From Acidobacteria bacterium RIFCSPLOWO2_02_FULL_67_21 (lineage in GTDB: Bacteria > Acidobacteriota > Vicinamibacteria > Vicinamibacterales > UBA2999): a stretch of DNA of 42,268 nucleotides. Of the stretch, positions 23,674-30,776 are shown in pieces. A program made the position numbers and the translations under genes. Location of the stretch: assembly GCA_001767195.1 (NCBI GenBank), contig MEKU01000094.1, forward strand, positions 90,712-132,979, in the 5' to 3' direction. Numbering within the stretch: the first letter of the stretch is position 1; the number at the start of each line of letters is the position of its first letter. The notes beneath the pieces were generated by a model. That model saw only the letters and a program-made list of their open reading frames with translations. It had not been told where the DNA came from and did not search any database.

Positions 23674-25247
23674 GAAGTCCTGTCCGGGCTTCGACCCGGC
23701 AACTCTTTGCTTCGATACGCCGCACCACCCTGCAGGTCTGGTGCGGCGTCATTTTTTCCCTCGCCTCTTCCGCCTGCAATCCCTCTCCACAACGACAGAG
23801 TGAACCGTCTGCACTTACGATCGGATTTCCCGAAGGAGGTGTAGCTAGTGCTAGTCTCGGTCTTGGGCAACTGATCGCCGGGCTGACGCTCGAGGGGCTG
23901 ACGCAATCGTACATGAGCGTTGATGGACGCGCTGTCCCACGCCTGGCTGAGAAATGGACCTGGGAGAATAACGGCCGTCGTCTGCGCGTCGATCTGAGGC
24001 CGGGCGTCTCATTCCACGATGGAACACCTCTGACTGCGACAATTGCCGCCGAAGCGCTGAGCCGTGCCGTTGCGTTACCCGCAAACCGGGCGTTGTATCC
24101 GTCGGTGACCGACATAACTTCCATAAGCGCCGACGGAGCCTTGCAGCTGGTGGTCGAGTTGTCTAAGCCATCAGCGTTTCTTCCGGACGACCTGGATCTG
24201 CCGCTCAGCCTCGGTCCTGACGGCGTCGGCACCGGAGCGTTTCGGCTTACGCGAAGGGATTCTTCAGGCGCGGAACTGGAGCGCTTCGACCGGTACTACC
24301 TCGGTGTTCCGAAAATTGACCGCATCGTCGTCCTGGTGTCAGACAACCTGAGGACATCCTGGGCGCGGCTGCTCCGCGGCGAAGTTGACATGGTCACCGA
24401 TGTACCTCCGGAAGCGGTTGAGTTCATTCAGAACGATGACATTCAGGTGATTTCGTTCGCGCGAAGTTTTCAGTTTCTGATCGCTTTCAACGCGCGCGCA
24501 ACGTCCTTTCGATCGCCAGCGGTGCGACGTGCGCTCAACGCGGCTATCAACCGCGAGGCCTTAATCGCGAACGTGTTGCAGGGGCAGGGACATCCGGCGA
24601 CCGGACCGATCTGGCCGCAGCACTGGGCATACGACTCCTCCGTGCAACCGTTCGGATTCGATCCGCGCGGCGCGGTGTCGGCACTTGAGGCCGAGGGCTA
24701 TCAGCTTCAGCCCGGATCTGATGACGCCAACCGCCCGCCTGCGCGGCTGCGGTTCACCTGCCTGTTGCCTGCTGAATTCAGCCTCCTGGAACGCATAGGA
24801 TTGGAGGTTCAGAAGCAGCTGTACGACATTGGCGTCGATGTTCAGTTCGACCCGCTGCCGCCGGAGGAGTACAGCTTGCGGATCAGCGAAGGACGCTTCG
24901 AAGCCGTCTTGGTCGACATGATTAGCGGGCCCGCCCTCGCGCGCCCCCACATCTTCTGGGGCGCGCCGCGCCGCGAAGGGCTTCACGCTTTCGGGTACGC
25001 CAACGCAGAGGCGCTGCGGCTCTTCGAGCTCCTTGGCTCGTCCACGAATGAAGCGGCCACGCGATCCGCGGTCGGCCGGCTCCAGCGCGTGCTCCTCGAT
25101 GACCCCCCCGCGCTTTTTCTCGCCTGGAACGAGCGCGCACGAGCCGTACGGCGTCAATTCAACATTCCATCATCCGGTGGCGACCCCCTGTTCACAATTC
25201 CTCAATGGACCGAAAACACCGATAGACAGCCCGTTTCCACTCAGTGA
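23628..25247 (+). CDS. oligopeptide-binding (SBP family 5) lipoprotein
   Basis: The mature part (from about residue 55) is a periplasmic binding protein of the DppA/OppA type: LTIGFPEGG start, VSFHDGTPLTA near 125, GTGAFRL near 200, and FNARATSFRSPAVRRALNAAINREAL near 285. A hydrophobic stretch ending SSAC (Cys50) predicts lipid anchoring. The start is unsure: only TTG 23628 and GTG 23634 are available in frame. Both lie inside the precursor-peptide gene without a ribosome-binding site, giving an unusually long Arg-rich n-region. A terminator hairpin falls within the signal-peptide codons. No ABC permease or ATPase genes accompany it, so sensing rather than import is likely. Its stop overlaps the kinase start (GTGA). 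Codon use is visibly less GC-biased than in its neighbours. Confidence 0.8.
   Translation: MPVDCGRWLTSGQEVRSPVRASTRQLFASIRRTTLQVWCGVIFSLASSACNPSPQRQSEPSALTIGFPEGGVASASLGLGQLIAGLTLEGLTQSYMSVDGRAVPRLAEKWTWENNGRRLRVDLRPGVSFHDGTPLTATIAAEALSRAVALPANRALYPSVTDITSISADGALQLVVELSKPSAFLPDDLDLPLSLGPDGVGTGAFRLTRRDSSGAELERFDRYYLGVPKIDRIVVLVSDNLRTSWARLLRGEVDMVTDVPPEAVEFIQNDDIQVISFARSFQFLIAFNARATSFRSPAVRRALNAAINREALIANVLQGQGHPATGPIWPQHWAYDSSVQPFGFDPRGAVSALEAEGYQLQPGSDDANRPPARLRFTCLLPAEFSLLERIGLEVQKQLYDIGVDVQFDPLPPEEYSLRISEGRFEAVLVDMISGPALARPHIFWGAPRREGLHAFGYANAEALRLFELLGSSTNEAATRSAVGRLQRVLLDDPPALFLAWNERARAVRRQFNIPSSGGDPLFTIPQWTENTDRQPVSTQ
23717..23757 (+). terminator. intrinsic terminator / attenuator after the precursor gene
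   Basis: ACGCCGCACCA (23717-23727) pairs perfectly with TGGTGCGGCGT (23739-23749) around an 11-nt loop. CA and six T residues follow (23752-23757). This has all the parts of a Rho-independent terminator, placed 44 bp after the precursor stop and inside the signal-peptide codons of the binding-protein gene. A smaller hairpin (CCGGG/CCCGG, 23684-23699) precedes it. Confidence 0.75.
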
Positions 25248-26989
25248 CCCGCATTTCCACCCGTTTCGCGCTGCTGCTGGCCGCCGCGGCCGTCGTGCCG
25301 CTGCTCGGCTACGGTGCCGTCTCGATCTATTCCCTGCGGACGGGCGCCCAGCAGGCGGTGATCCTGGGCAACCTCAACGTCGCCCGCCAGGTGGCCGAGC
25401 AGATCGAGCTCTACGTGACCGGCAGCGTCAAGATCCTGAAGGCCGTCGCCGCCGACCTGCAGCAGACCGGCCTCCAGCAGTGGCAGAAAGACCGCATCCT
25501 CAAGAACTTCGTTCTCCAGTTTCCAGAGTTCAAGGAGCTGACCCTCGTCGACGACAACGGCATCCCGACGGTGTCCAGCCGTCTCGGCGCGCCGACGGTG
25601 AGCGTGCCGGGCTCCGAGGGTGTCGCTTTCGAGGGCGTGCTGATGTCGCGCTTCTCCGTTGACGACGACCTGCTGCCGACGTCGATCGTCGCCGTCAGGC
25701 TGCAGGATGAAGAAGGCGGATGGCTCGTGGGCCGGTTGAACCTCGAGGAGCTCTGGCGCATGGTCGATCGCATCCGCGTTGGCGATGCCGGCTACGCCCT
25801 CGTCGTCACGGGCGACGGGCAGCTGCTCGCCCACGGCAATCCGGCGGCGAAGTCGCGCGTCGCGCGCGGCGACAACCTGCGCACACATTCGCTCATGTCC
25901 GGAGGCGACGGCGCGGCACCGAGCGGGGAAACCGCCTTCGGTCAGTACTCGGACGAGCGGGGGCCGGTGCTGGGCGTTGCCGCGCGCCTGCCCTCGCTCG
26001 GCTGGACCGTCATCGTCGAGCAGCCGCGGTCCGAGGCGTTTGCGATTCCCATCTACCTGCAGTGGCAGCTCGGGATCGCCATCACCATCGCGCTGATGGT
26101 CATGCTCGGCGTCGGCTACGTCTTTGGCTACCGCTTCATCGATCCCATTCTCGCCCTGACGCGCGGCACCAGGGCGCTGGCGGAAGGCCGGCTCGATGAG
26201 CGGGTCGCCGTCGAGTCGAAGGACGAGATCGGCCAGCTCGGCGTCGCGTTCAACAACATGGCCGACCGGCTGGTGGAGCTGCAGGAGGACGTCCGGAAGA
26301 AGGAGCGGCAGGCGATGTTCGGGCGGATCTCGATCGGCCTGGTCCACGACCTCTCGCATCCGATTCAGAACATCGGCAACAGCTGCAAGCTGATCATCAA
26401 GATGTTCGACGATGTGGAATACCGCGAGACGTTCAAGCGCACGATCGAGCGCGAGCTGGCGCAGGTCAAGCGGGTGCTCGACGATCTCCGAAACGTCGCG
26501 CGTCCCATCCCGCTGCAGATGTTCCCGATCGACACCAACAAGGGGCTGGCCGACCTTGTCGAGTCGATGCAGACAACCGCCGAGACCGCCGGCCTGCGGA
26601 TCGAGCAGGAGCTCGTTCTCGGGCCGCTGTACATCGACGCCGACCTGTACGCGCTCAATCGCGTCTACCGCAATCTGATCACGAACTCACTGCAGGCGAC
26701 GCCGCCGAGCGGAAGCGTCGTGGTCCGCAGCACGCGCGACGGCAGCCACGCGGTGATCGAAGTGGCGGATACGGGGTACGGCATCCCGAAGGAGCGCCTC
26801 GAGACGATCTTCGAGGACTTTGTCACCACCAAACGCCGCGGTCTCGGCCTCGGTCTGGCCATCTCGAAGAAGATCGTGGAGCAGCTCGGCGGAACGATCT
26901 CGGTGCAGAGCGAGGTGGGCGTCGGCACGACGTTCACCCTGCGGTTCCCGCTCACGAAGGCCCGCCCCCAGCGGCTCGAAGCCGTCTAG
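25244..26989 (+). CDS. cache/HAMP sensor histidine kinase
   Basis: 581 residues. Transmembrane helix 1 is near 8-28, an extracytoplasmic cache-type region spans about 29-270, and helix 2 is near 276-298. A HAMP domain (about 300-352) and a HisKA-type helix with His368 in LVHDLSHPIQNI follow. The HATPase has NLITNSLQATP, DTGYGIP and RRGLGLGLAISKKI. There is no receiver, so it needs an external regulator; the NtrC-type protein at 20.3-21.7 kb is the obvious candidate. GTG 25244 overlaps the binding-protein stop (GTGA). That coupling suggests the lipoprotein delivers a ligand, possibly the modified peptide, to the sensor domain; this is inference. A bidirectional hairpin follows. Confidence 0.9.
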   Translation: MTRISTRFALLLAAAAVVPLLGYGAVSIYSLRTGAQQAVILGNLNVARQVAEQIELYVTGSVKILKAVAADLQQTGLQQWQKDRILKNFVLQFPEFKELTLVDDNGIPTVSSRLGAPTVSVPGSEGVAFEGVLMSRFSVDDDLLPTSIVAVRLQDEEGGWLVGRLNLEELWRMVDRIRVGDAGYALVVTGDGQLLAHGNPAAKSRVARGDNLRTHSLMSGGDGAAPSGETAFGQYSDERGPVLGVAARLPSLGWTVIVEQPRSEAFAIPIYLQWQLGIAITIALMVMLGVGYVFGYRFIDPILALTRGTRALAEGRLDERVAVESKDEIGQLGVAFNNMADRLVELQEDVRKKERQAMFGRISIGLVHDLSHPIQNIGNSCKLIIKMFDDVEYRETFKRTIERELAQVKRVLDDLRNVARPIPLQMFPIDTNKGLADLVESMQTTAETAGLRIEQELVLGPLYIDADLYALNRVYRNLITNSLQATPPSGSVVVRSTRDGSHAVIEVADTGYGIPKERLETIFEDFVTTKRRGLGLGLAISKKIVEQLGGTISVQSEVGVGTTFTLRFPLTKARPQRLEAV

Positions 26990-26997
26990 CTCTACAC

Positions 26998-27031
26998 GAA
27001 AAAAATAAACCCGGCGCCAGGGCGCCGGGTT
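26998..27031 (-). terminator. intrinsic terminator of the HU-like gene
   Basis: AACCCGGCGC (27008-27017) pairs perfectly with GCGCCGGGTT (27022-27031) around a 4-nt loop. On the minus strand the stem is followed by TTTATTTTTTT, so it terminates the HU-like transcript. For the converging kinase transcript the stem is present but no T-run follows. Confidence 0.85.
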
Positions 27032-27071
27032 GGGGGAACGCGCACGGCTGTGAGAGGCCCCTGCCGGGCCC

Positions 27072-27371
27072 TTACTTCTTCGGCAGGACCGTGTCCTTGA
27101 GCTGCTTGGCGATCCGCGCCTTGACGACGGTCTTCGCCGGGATCTTGATGGCCTCACCCGTTGCCGGGTTGCGCCCCATGCGTGCCTTCCGCTTCTGCAC
27201 GACGAGCTTCACCATGCCGGGGAGCACGAACTCGCCCGCTCGCTTCAGCTCCTTTTCGGCGAGGCTGGTCAGCTCGTCGAAGTACTCGCGCGCCTGCGTA
27301 CGCTTCATCTCGAAGCGATCGGCGAAATGTGAAAAGAGTTCGGACTTGCCCATTCTCCGGGCCTCAGCCAT
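27072..27371 (-). CDS. HU/IHF-family DNA-binding protein
   Basis: 99 residues. The C-terminal arm region GRNPATGEAIKIPAKTVVKARIAK is the HU/IHF signature, and the N-terminal helices (GKSELFSHFADRFEMKRTQA) match the dimerisation core. It bends DNA as a dimer and would organise the nucleoid; an HU-type protein could also assist sigma54 promoters. I chose ATG 27371 because GGGGG sits five bases upstream. A TTG at 27398 adds nine residues, and ATG 27353 is also possible. A strong intrinsic terminator follows. It is divergent from queF, with about 180 bp between the start codons. Confidence 0.88.
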   Translation of the reverse strand: MAEARRMGKSELFSHFADRFEMKRTQAREYFDELTSLAEKELKRAGEFVLPGMVKLVVQKRKARMGRNPATGEAIKIPAKTVVKARIAKQLKDTVLPKK

Positions 27372-27549
27372 CACGTCCCCCTTGCTGATGCGCGTCAATT
27401 CTTCGGCCGGTCGCAGCTGCGCGCGCGCTCACACTGCGGCGGAAACTTGTGGCAAAACCGCGGTAATGCTATCTCGCGCGATGGTGGGTGTCAACGAAAC
27501 GCGTGCCTCAACCCGTCGATTTCGGCCCAAAGTGCTAGAATTTCGCGGC

Positions 27550-27897
27550 GTGTCAAGCACGAAGGTCCTCGAGACGTTTCCCAATCCGCGCCCCGGACGG
27601 GAGTTCGAAATCGCGATCGCGTGCCCCGAGTTCACCTCGGTGTGTCCCAAGACCGGGCTTCCCGACTTCGGCGAGATCCGCATCACGTACGTCCCGGGCG
27701 ATCGCTGTATCGAGTTGAAATCGTTGAAGTACTACATCATCGAGTTCCGCAACCGCGGCATCTTCTATGAGGCGGTTACCAACGAGATCCTGGACGATCT
27801 GGTTGCCGCCTGCCAGCCGCGGCGGATGACCGTGGTGGGGGATTTTTCGGTCCGCGGCGGCATCAAAACGGTGGTGACGGCCAAATACGAGCAGTAG
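27550..27897 (+). CDS. queF: NADPH-dependent 7-cyano-7-deazaguanine reductase QueF (type I)
   Basis: 115 residues, the length of the short unimodular QueF type. It reduces preQ0 to preQ1 in queuosine biosynthesis. Cys32 in SVCPKTGLPDFG forms the covalent thioimide and Asp39 is the proton donor; ELKSLKYY, characteristic for NADPH binding, and the substrate Glu in IFYEAV are intact. GTG 27550 is used as the start; the frame is open further upstream into the HU region but without family similarity. No other que gene or preQ1 riboswitch is visible. An Smr gene lies a few bases downstream. Confidence 0.93.
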   Translation: MSSTKVLETFPNPRPGREFEIAIACPEFTSVCPKTGLPDFGEIRITYVPGDRCIELKSLKYYIIEFRNRGIFYEAVTNEILDDLVAACQPRRMTVVGDFSVRGGIKTVVTAKYEQ

Positions 27898-27901
27898 TTC
27901 T

Positions 27902-28204
27902 TTGGGATTTGGGGTTTGGGATTTGGGATTTGATAGCCCCCACCGCGTCCCGATTGACGGGACCCTGGATCTTCACGCTTTCCTTCCTTCCGACACCAGG
28001 TCCGTCGTCGAGGAGTACGTCAGCGCCGCACATGCCGCCGGCCTCCGCGAGGTGCGCCTGATTCACGGGCGAGGAAAAGGGATTCAGCGCGGAATCGTCC
28101 ACCAGGCGCTCGAGCGGCATCCCCTGGTCGAGGAGTTCTGGGATGCCTCGGAGTCCCATCTCGGAGCGACCGTCGCCCGCCTGCGGTCGGCAGGTTCATC
28201 GTAG
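27902..28204 (+). CDS. Smr-domain protein
   Basis: About 100 residues holding a single Smr domain: DLHAF at the start of the fold, then VRLIHGRGKGIQR near 50-63, the LxGxGxG signature. Smr domains are DNA- or RNA-nicking nucleases or bind nucleic acid. Here the domain stands alone, without the MutS2 ATPase. The start is uncertain. No ATG is available, and TTG 27902 or TTG 27923 lies inside a degenerate GGGATTT/GGGGTTT tandem tract (27903-27932), so the first 10 residues may be repeat-derived. It follows queF by four bases. Confidence 0.8.
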   Translation: MGFGVWDLGFDSPHRVPIDGTLDLHAFLPSDTRSVVEEYVSAAHAAGLREVRLIHGRGKGIQRGIVHQALERHPLVEEFWDASESHLGATVARLRSAGSS

Positions 28205-28231
28205 CGGCCGGGCTGAAGCCCGGCCTCTACG
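28200..28231. repeat. short palindrome related to the dispersed repeat, copy 3
   Basis: CGTAG...GGCCGGGCTGAAGCCCGG...CTACG forms an imperfect stem sharing the GCCGGGCTGAAGCCCGG core of the repeats at 12585 and 21692. It lies directly at the end of the Smr gene. The remaining 28232-28369 holds no gene that I can support. Confidence 0.6.
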
Positions 28232-28369
28232 ATCAGACGAGCTGACGAACGTCGCAAAAAAGGACCACACCCGCCCGAGGCCCGTTGGCAGTTTCCGCAC
28301 ACCTTTGCCTCTGTCTCCGCGATTTGCCGGGCGGACTGCGCGGGAATCCGTCCTGCACTCGCGCCGGAC

Positions 28370-30775
28370 GTGAACCTCCGGCGCGGCGACGTGCTTGGCG
28401 TGCGTGACGAGCGATGGCGGGTCGTCCGGCATCGCATCGACGGCGGCATCACCACCGTCGATGCGGTCGGCTGCAGCGCGGCCAACCGCACGGCGACGGC
28501 CCGATTTCTCTTGCCGTTCGAACCCGTTCGCCGCTTCAGCGCGGCGCCACGACCGCGCCTCGTCCGCACGGCACGATGGCGGCACTCGGCGCGCCGGCTG
28601 CTGGCCGACGCACAGCCCTCCTGGGCGTCCCTCACCGCGGCCACTCGCGCGGATCTGGATCTCATTCCGTTTCAGCTCGAGCCGACGCTCGCCCTTCTGA
28701 ACGGCCACGGCTGCCGCTTCCTGATTGCCGATGCCGTGGGGCTCGGCAAGACCGTTGAAGCAGGGCTCATGATTGCCGAAACCCTGTCGCGCAACGCGGC
28801 CGCCAGAGCGCTCGTGATCTGTCCGGCCGGACTGCGGGAACAGTGGTGCGGCGAGCTCATCCACCGCTTTGGACTGGGCCCGGTCGTCTTCGACGCGTAC
28901 GGCGTCGCCCACGCCGCCGCCCGGCTGCCTCCCGACGTCAACCCGTGGGCGCTCCAGCCGCTCGTGATCACGTCGATCGACTTCGTCAAGCGCCCCGAGG
29001 TCGTCCGCGCGCTCGAACGGCTCACCTGGGACATCGTCGTGCTCGACGAAGCGCACAACCTCGCTGGCCGGTCGGACCGTGCGGCGGCCGCGGGGATGCT
29101 CGGCCGGCGCGCACGCGTCGTGGTCATGCTGACCGCGACGCCTCATTCAGGCGACGACCGCGCATTCGATCGCCTGTGCGATCTGGGCCGCCTGACGGCC
29201 AGCGAACCGCTCGTGGCGTTCCGTCGGACGAGGTCGGACGCCGGGGTGGCGCGCCCGGTTCGTGGCCGACTGCTCCGCGTGCGCACGACGGCGGCCGAGG
29301 CCGCCATGCACGAGGCGCTGCTTGCCTACACCCGGCAGGTCTGGGCCGGTTCAAGCGGAGCGCGCCCCGGAGCACGGCTCGTGGCGTCGCTGCTGGCCCG
29401 GCGCGCATGCAGCAGCCCCGACTCGCTCGCCCGATCGATTACCAGGCGGCTGGCGATGCTTGCGACAACAGAGAGCGTCGCCGCGCAGCCGGCGCTGCCT
29501 TTTGGTCCCCCGGACACTGGCGACGAGGAACCGTCTGCGGTGCTGGGAACGCCTGGCCTGACGCACGTCGCCGACGAACGGCGCCTTCTCGAACGTCTGC
29601 TCCACCTGGCCCAGGCGGCGGCCGCCGCGGAAAGCAAGATTGCGGCGCTCCGGCGGTTCCTGCGCCGAACGCGCGAGCCCGCCATCGTGTTCACCGAATA
29701 CCGCGACACGCTGAACCGGCTGGCGCAGGCGCTCGGCGGCATGGATGCGGTCGAGCTCCACGGCGGGCTGACGGCGCGAGAGCGGGCTGACGCGCTGCGC
29801 CGGTTCAACGACGGCCGGGCGCGGCTGCTGCTGGCGACCGACGCCGGCAGCGAGGGGCTGAACCTGCACCACCGCTGCCGGCTGGTGATCAATCTGGAGC
29901 TTCCGTGGACTCCGCTTCGGCTGGAGCAGCGCGCGGGGCGGGTCGATCGGCTCGGGCAGAGGCGGCGCGTTCACGTCATTCATCTCGTCGCAGCCGGCAC
30001 GTGCGAGCACTCGGTGCTGGCGCGTCTCGTCAGCCGGATCAGCCGCCTTCGCGGGTCGATGGGCCTTCTCGCCCGTCTCCCCGATGAACAACACGTGGCC
30101 TCCTCAGTGTTCGATGCTGCGCCGCTGCCGGATCCCGGCGCGCCTGCCGCGGTCGCTCCACACGTTGTCACGGTCGACGTCAGGCGCCAGGCCGAAACCG
30201 AAGCGCGGCGCATTCAGATCGCCCGCGCACTGCGGAATGCCGAAAGGCATCCCGGTTCCGACGACCGGCCGGCGATCGCCCGTATCCGTCGGCGGCGCGG
30301 CCGAACCGGCCCGCCGCAGTGCGTGTGGGCATTCAGGGCGCATTTCACCGGCGCTCACGGCCGTCTTCTGTGGCAGACGCTGATCCCGCTCGTGGCGGCG
30401 CTTCGAGGCGGACACGAGCCGGCAGCCGTGCGGGCGCTGCTCGATCCCGACCAACCGGTGGTGCAGCGCGCCATCTCACGTGCGTGCGCCCTGTCTCTGC
30501 GCGGCCTGCGGGCAGAGCTTCGACGCCCCCTGGCCTGCTGGCGCGCCCGCGAAGGCGCCCTGGTGACGGCGCTTCAAGCCGACCACGGGCGTCTTGCCGC
30601 CTGCCTGCTGCAGGGCGGGCTCTTCACCCGCTCGAACGAGCGCATCGCAGCCGCACAATCACGTCAGCTCGAGGACGCGCTGCGGCGGTCGCGCGCGCGT
30701 CTCGCCGAGCTCGCCGACAGCGCCGACCCTCGCGTCGACTCGTTCGACCTGGGCTTCGGCGCCCTCATGGAGTGA
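28370..30775 (+). CDS. SNF2-family helicase/translocase (DrmD-like)
   Basis: 801 residues. A small N-terminal domain (1-100) precedes the ATPase: Walker A DAVGLGKTVEAG (Lys127), LVICPAGLREQW, DEAH from Asp226, and LTATPHSGDD. Helicase domain 2 has VFTEYRDTL, TDAGSEGLNL and QRAGRVDRLGQRR. The layout is that of RapA/HepA and DISARM DrmD-type SNF2 translocases, though it is shorter than typical DrmD. A C-terminal helical region (about 600-801) follows. All ATPase motifs are intact. GTG 28370 is the start. The methyltransferase gene begins one base after the stop, so the pair is one transcription and translation unit. A defence role is inferred from that pairing. Confidence 0.9.
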   Translation: MNLRRGDVLGVRDERWRVVRHRIDGGITTVDAVGCSAANRTATARFLLPFEPVRRFSAAPRPRLVRTARWRHSARRLLADAQPSWASLTAATRADLDLIPFQLEPTLALLNGHGCRFLIADAVGLGKTVEAGLMIAETLSRNAAARALVICPAGLREQWCGELIHRFGLGPVVFDAYGVAHAAARLPPDVNPWALQPLVITSIDFVKRPEVVRALERLTWDIVVLDEAHNLAGRSDRAAAAGMLGRRARVVVMLTATPHSGDDRAFDRLCDLGRLTASEPLVAFRRTRSDAGVARPVRGRLLRVRTTAAEAAMHEALLAYTRQVWAGSSGARPGARLVASLLARRACSSPDSLARSITRRLAMLATTESVAAQPALPFGPPDTGDEEPSAVLGTPGLTHVADERRLLERLLHLAQAAAAAESKIAALRRFLRRTREPAIVFTEYRDTLNRLAQALGGMDAVELHGGLTARERADALRRFNDGRARLLLATDAGSEGLNLHHRCRLVINLELPWTPLRLEQRAGRVDRLGQRRRVHVIHLVAAGTCEHSVLARLVSRISRLRGSMGLLARLPDEQHVASSVFDAAPLPDPGAPAAVAPHVVTVDVRRQAETEARRIQIARALRNAERHPGSDDRPAIARIRRRRGRTGPPQCVWAFRAHFTGAHGRLLWQTLIPLVAALRGGHEPAAVRALLDPDQPVVQRAISRACALSLRGLRAELRRPLACWRAREGALVTALQADHGRLAACLLQGGLFTRSNERIAAAQSRQLEDALRRSRARLAELADSADPRVDSFDLGFGALME

Positions 30776-30776
30776 C

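Noticed and set aside
23628-25247. A complete peptide ABC importer
   Set aside because: No permease or ATPase gene lies next to the binding protein; a histidine kinase follows instead.
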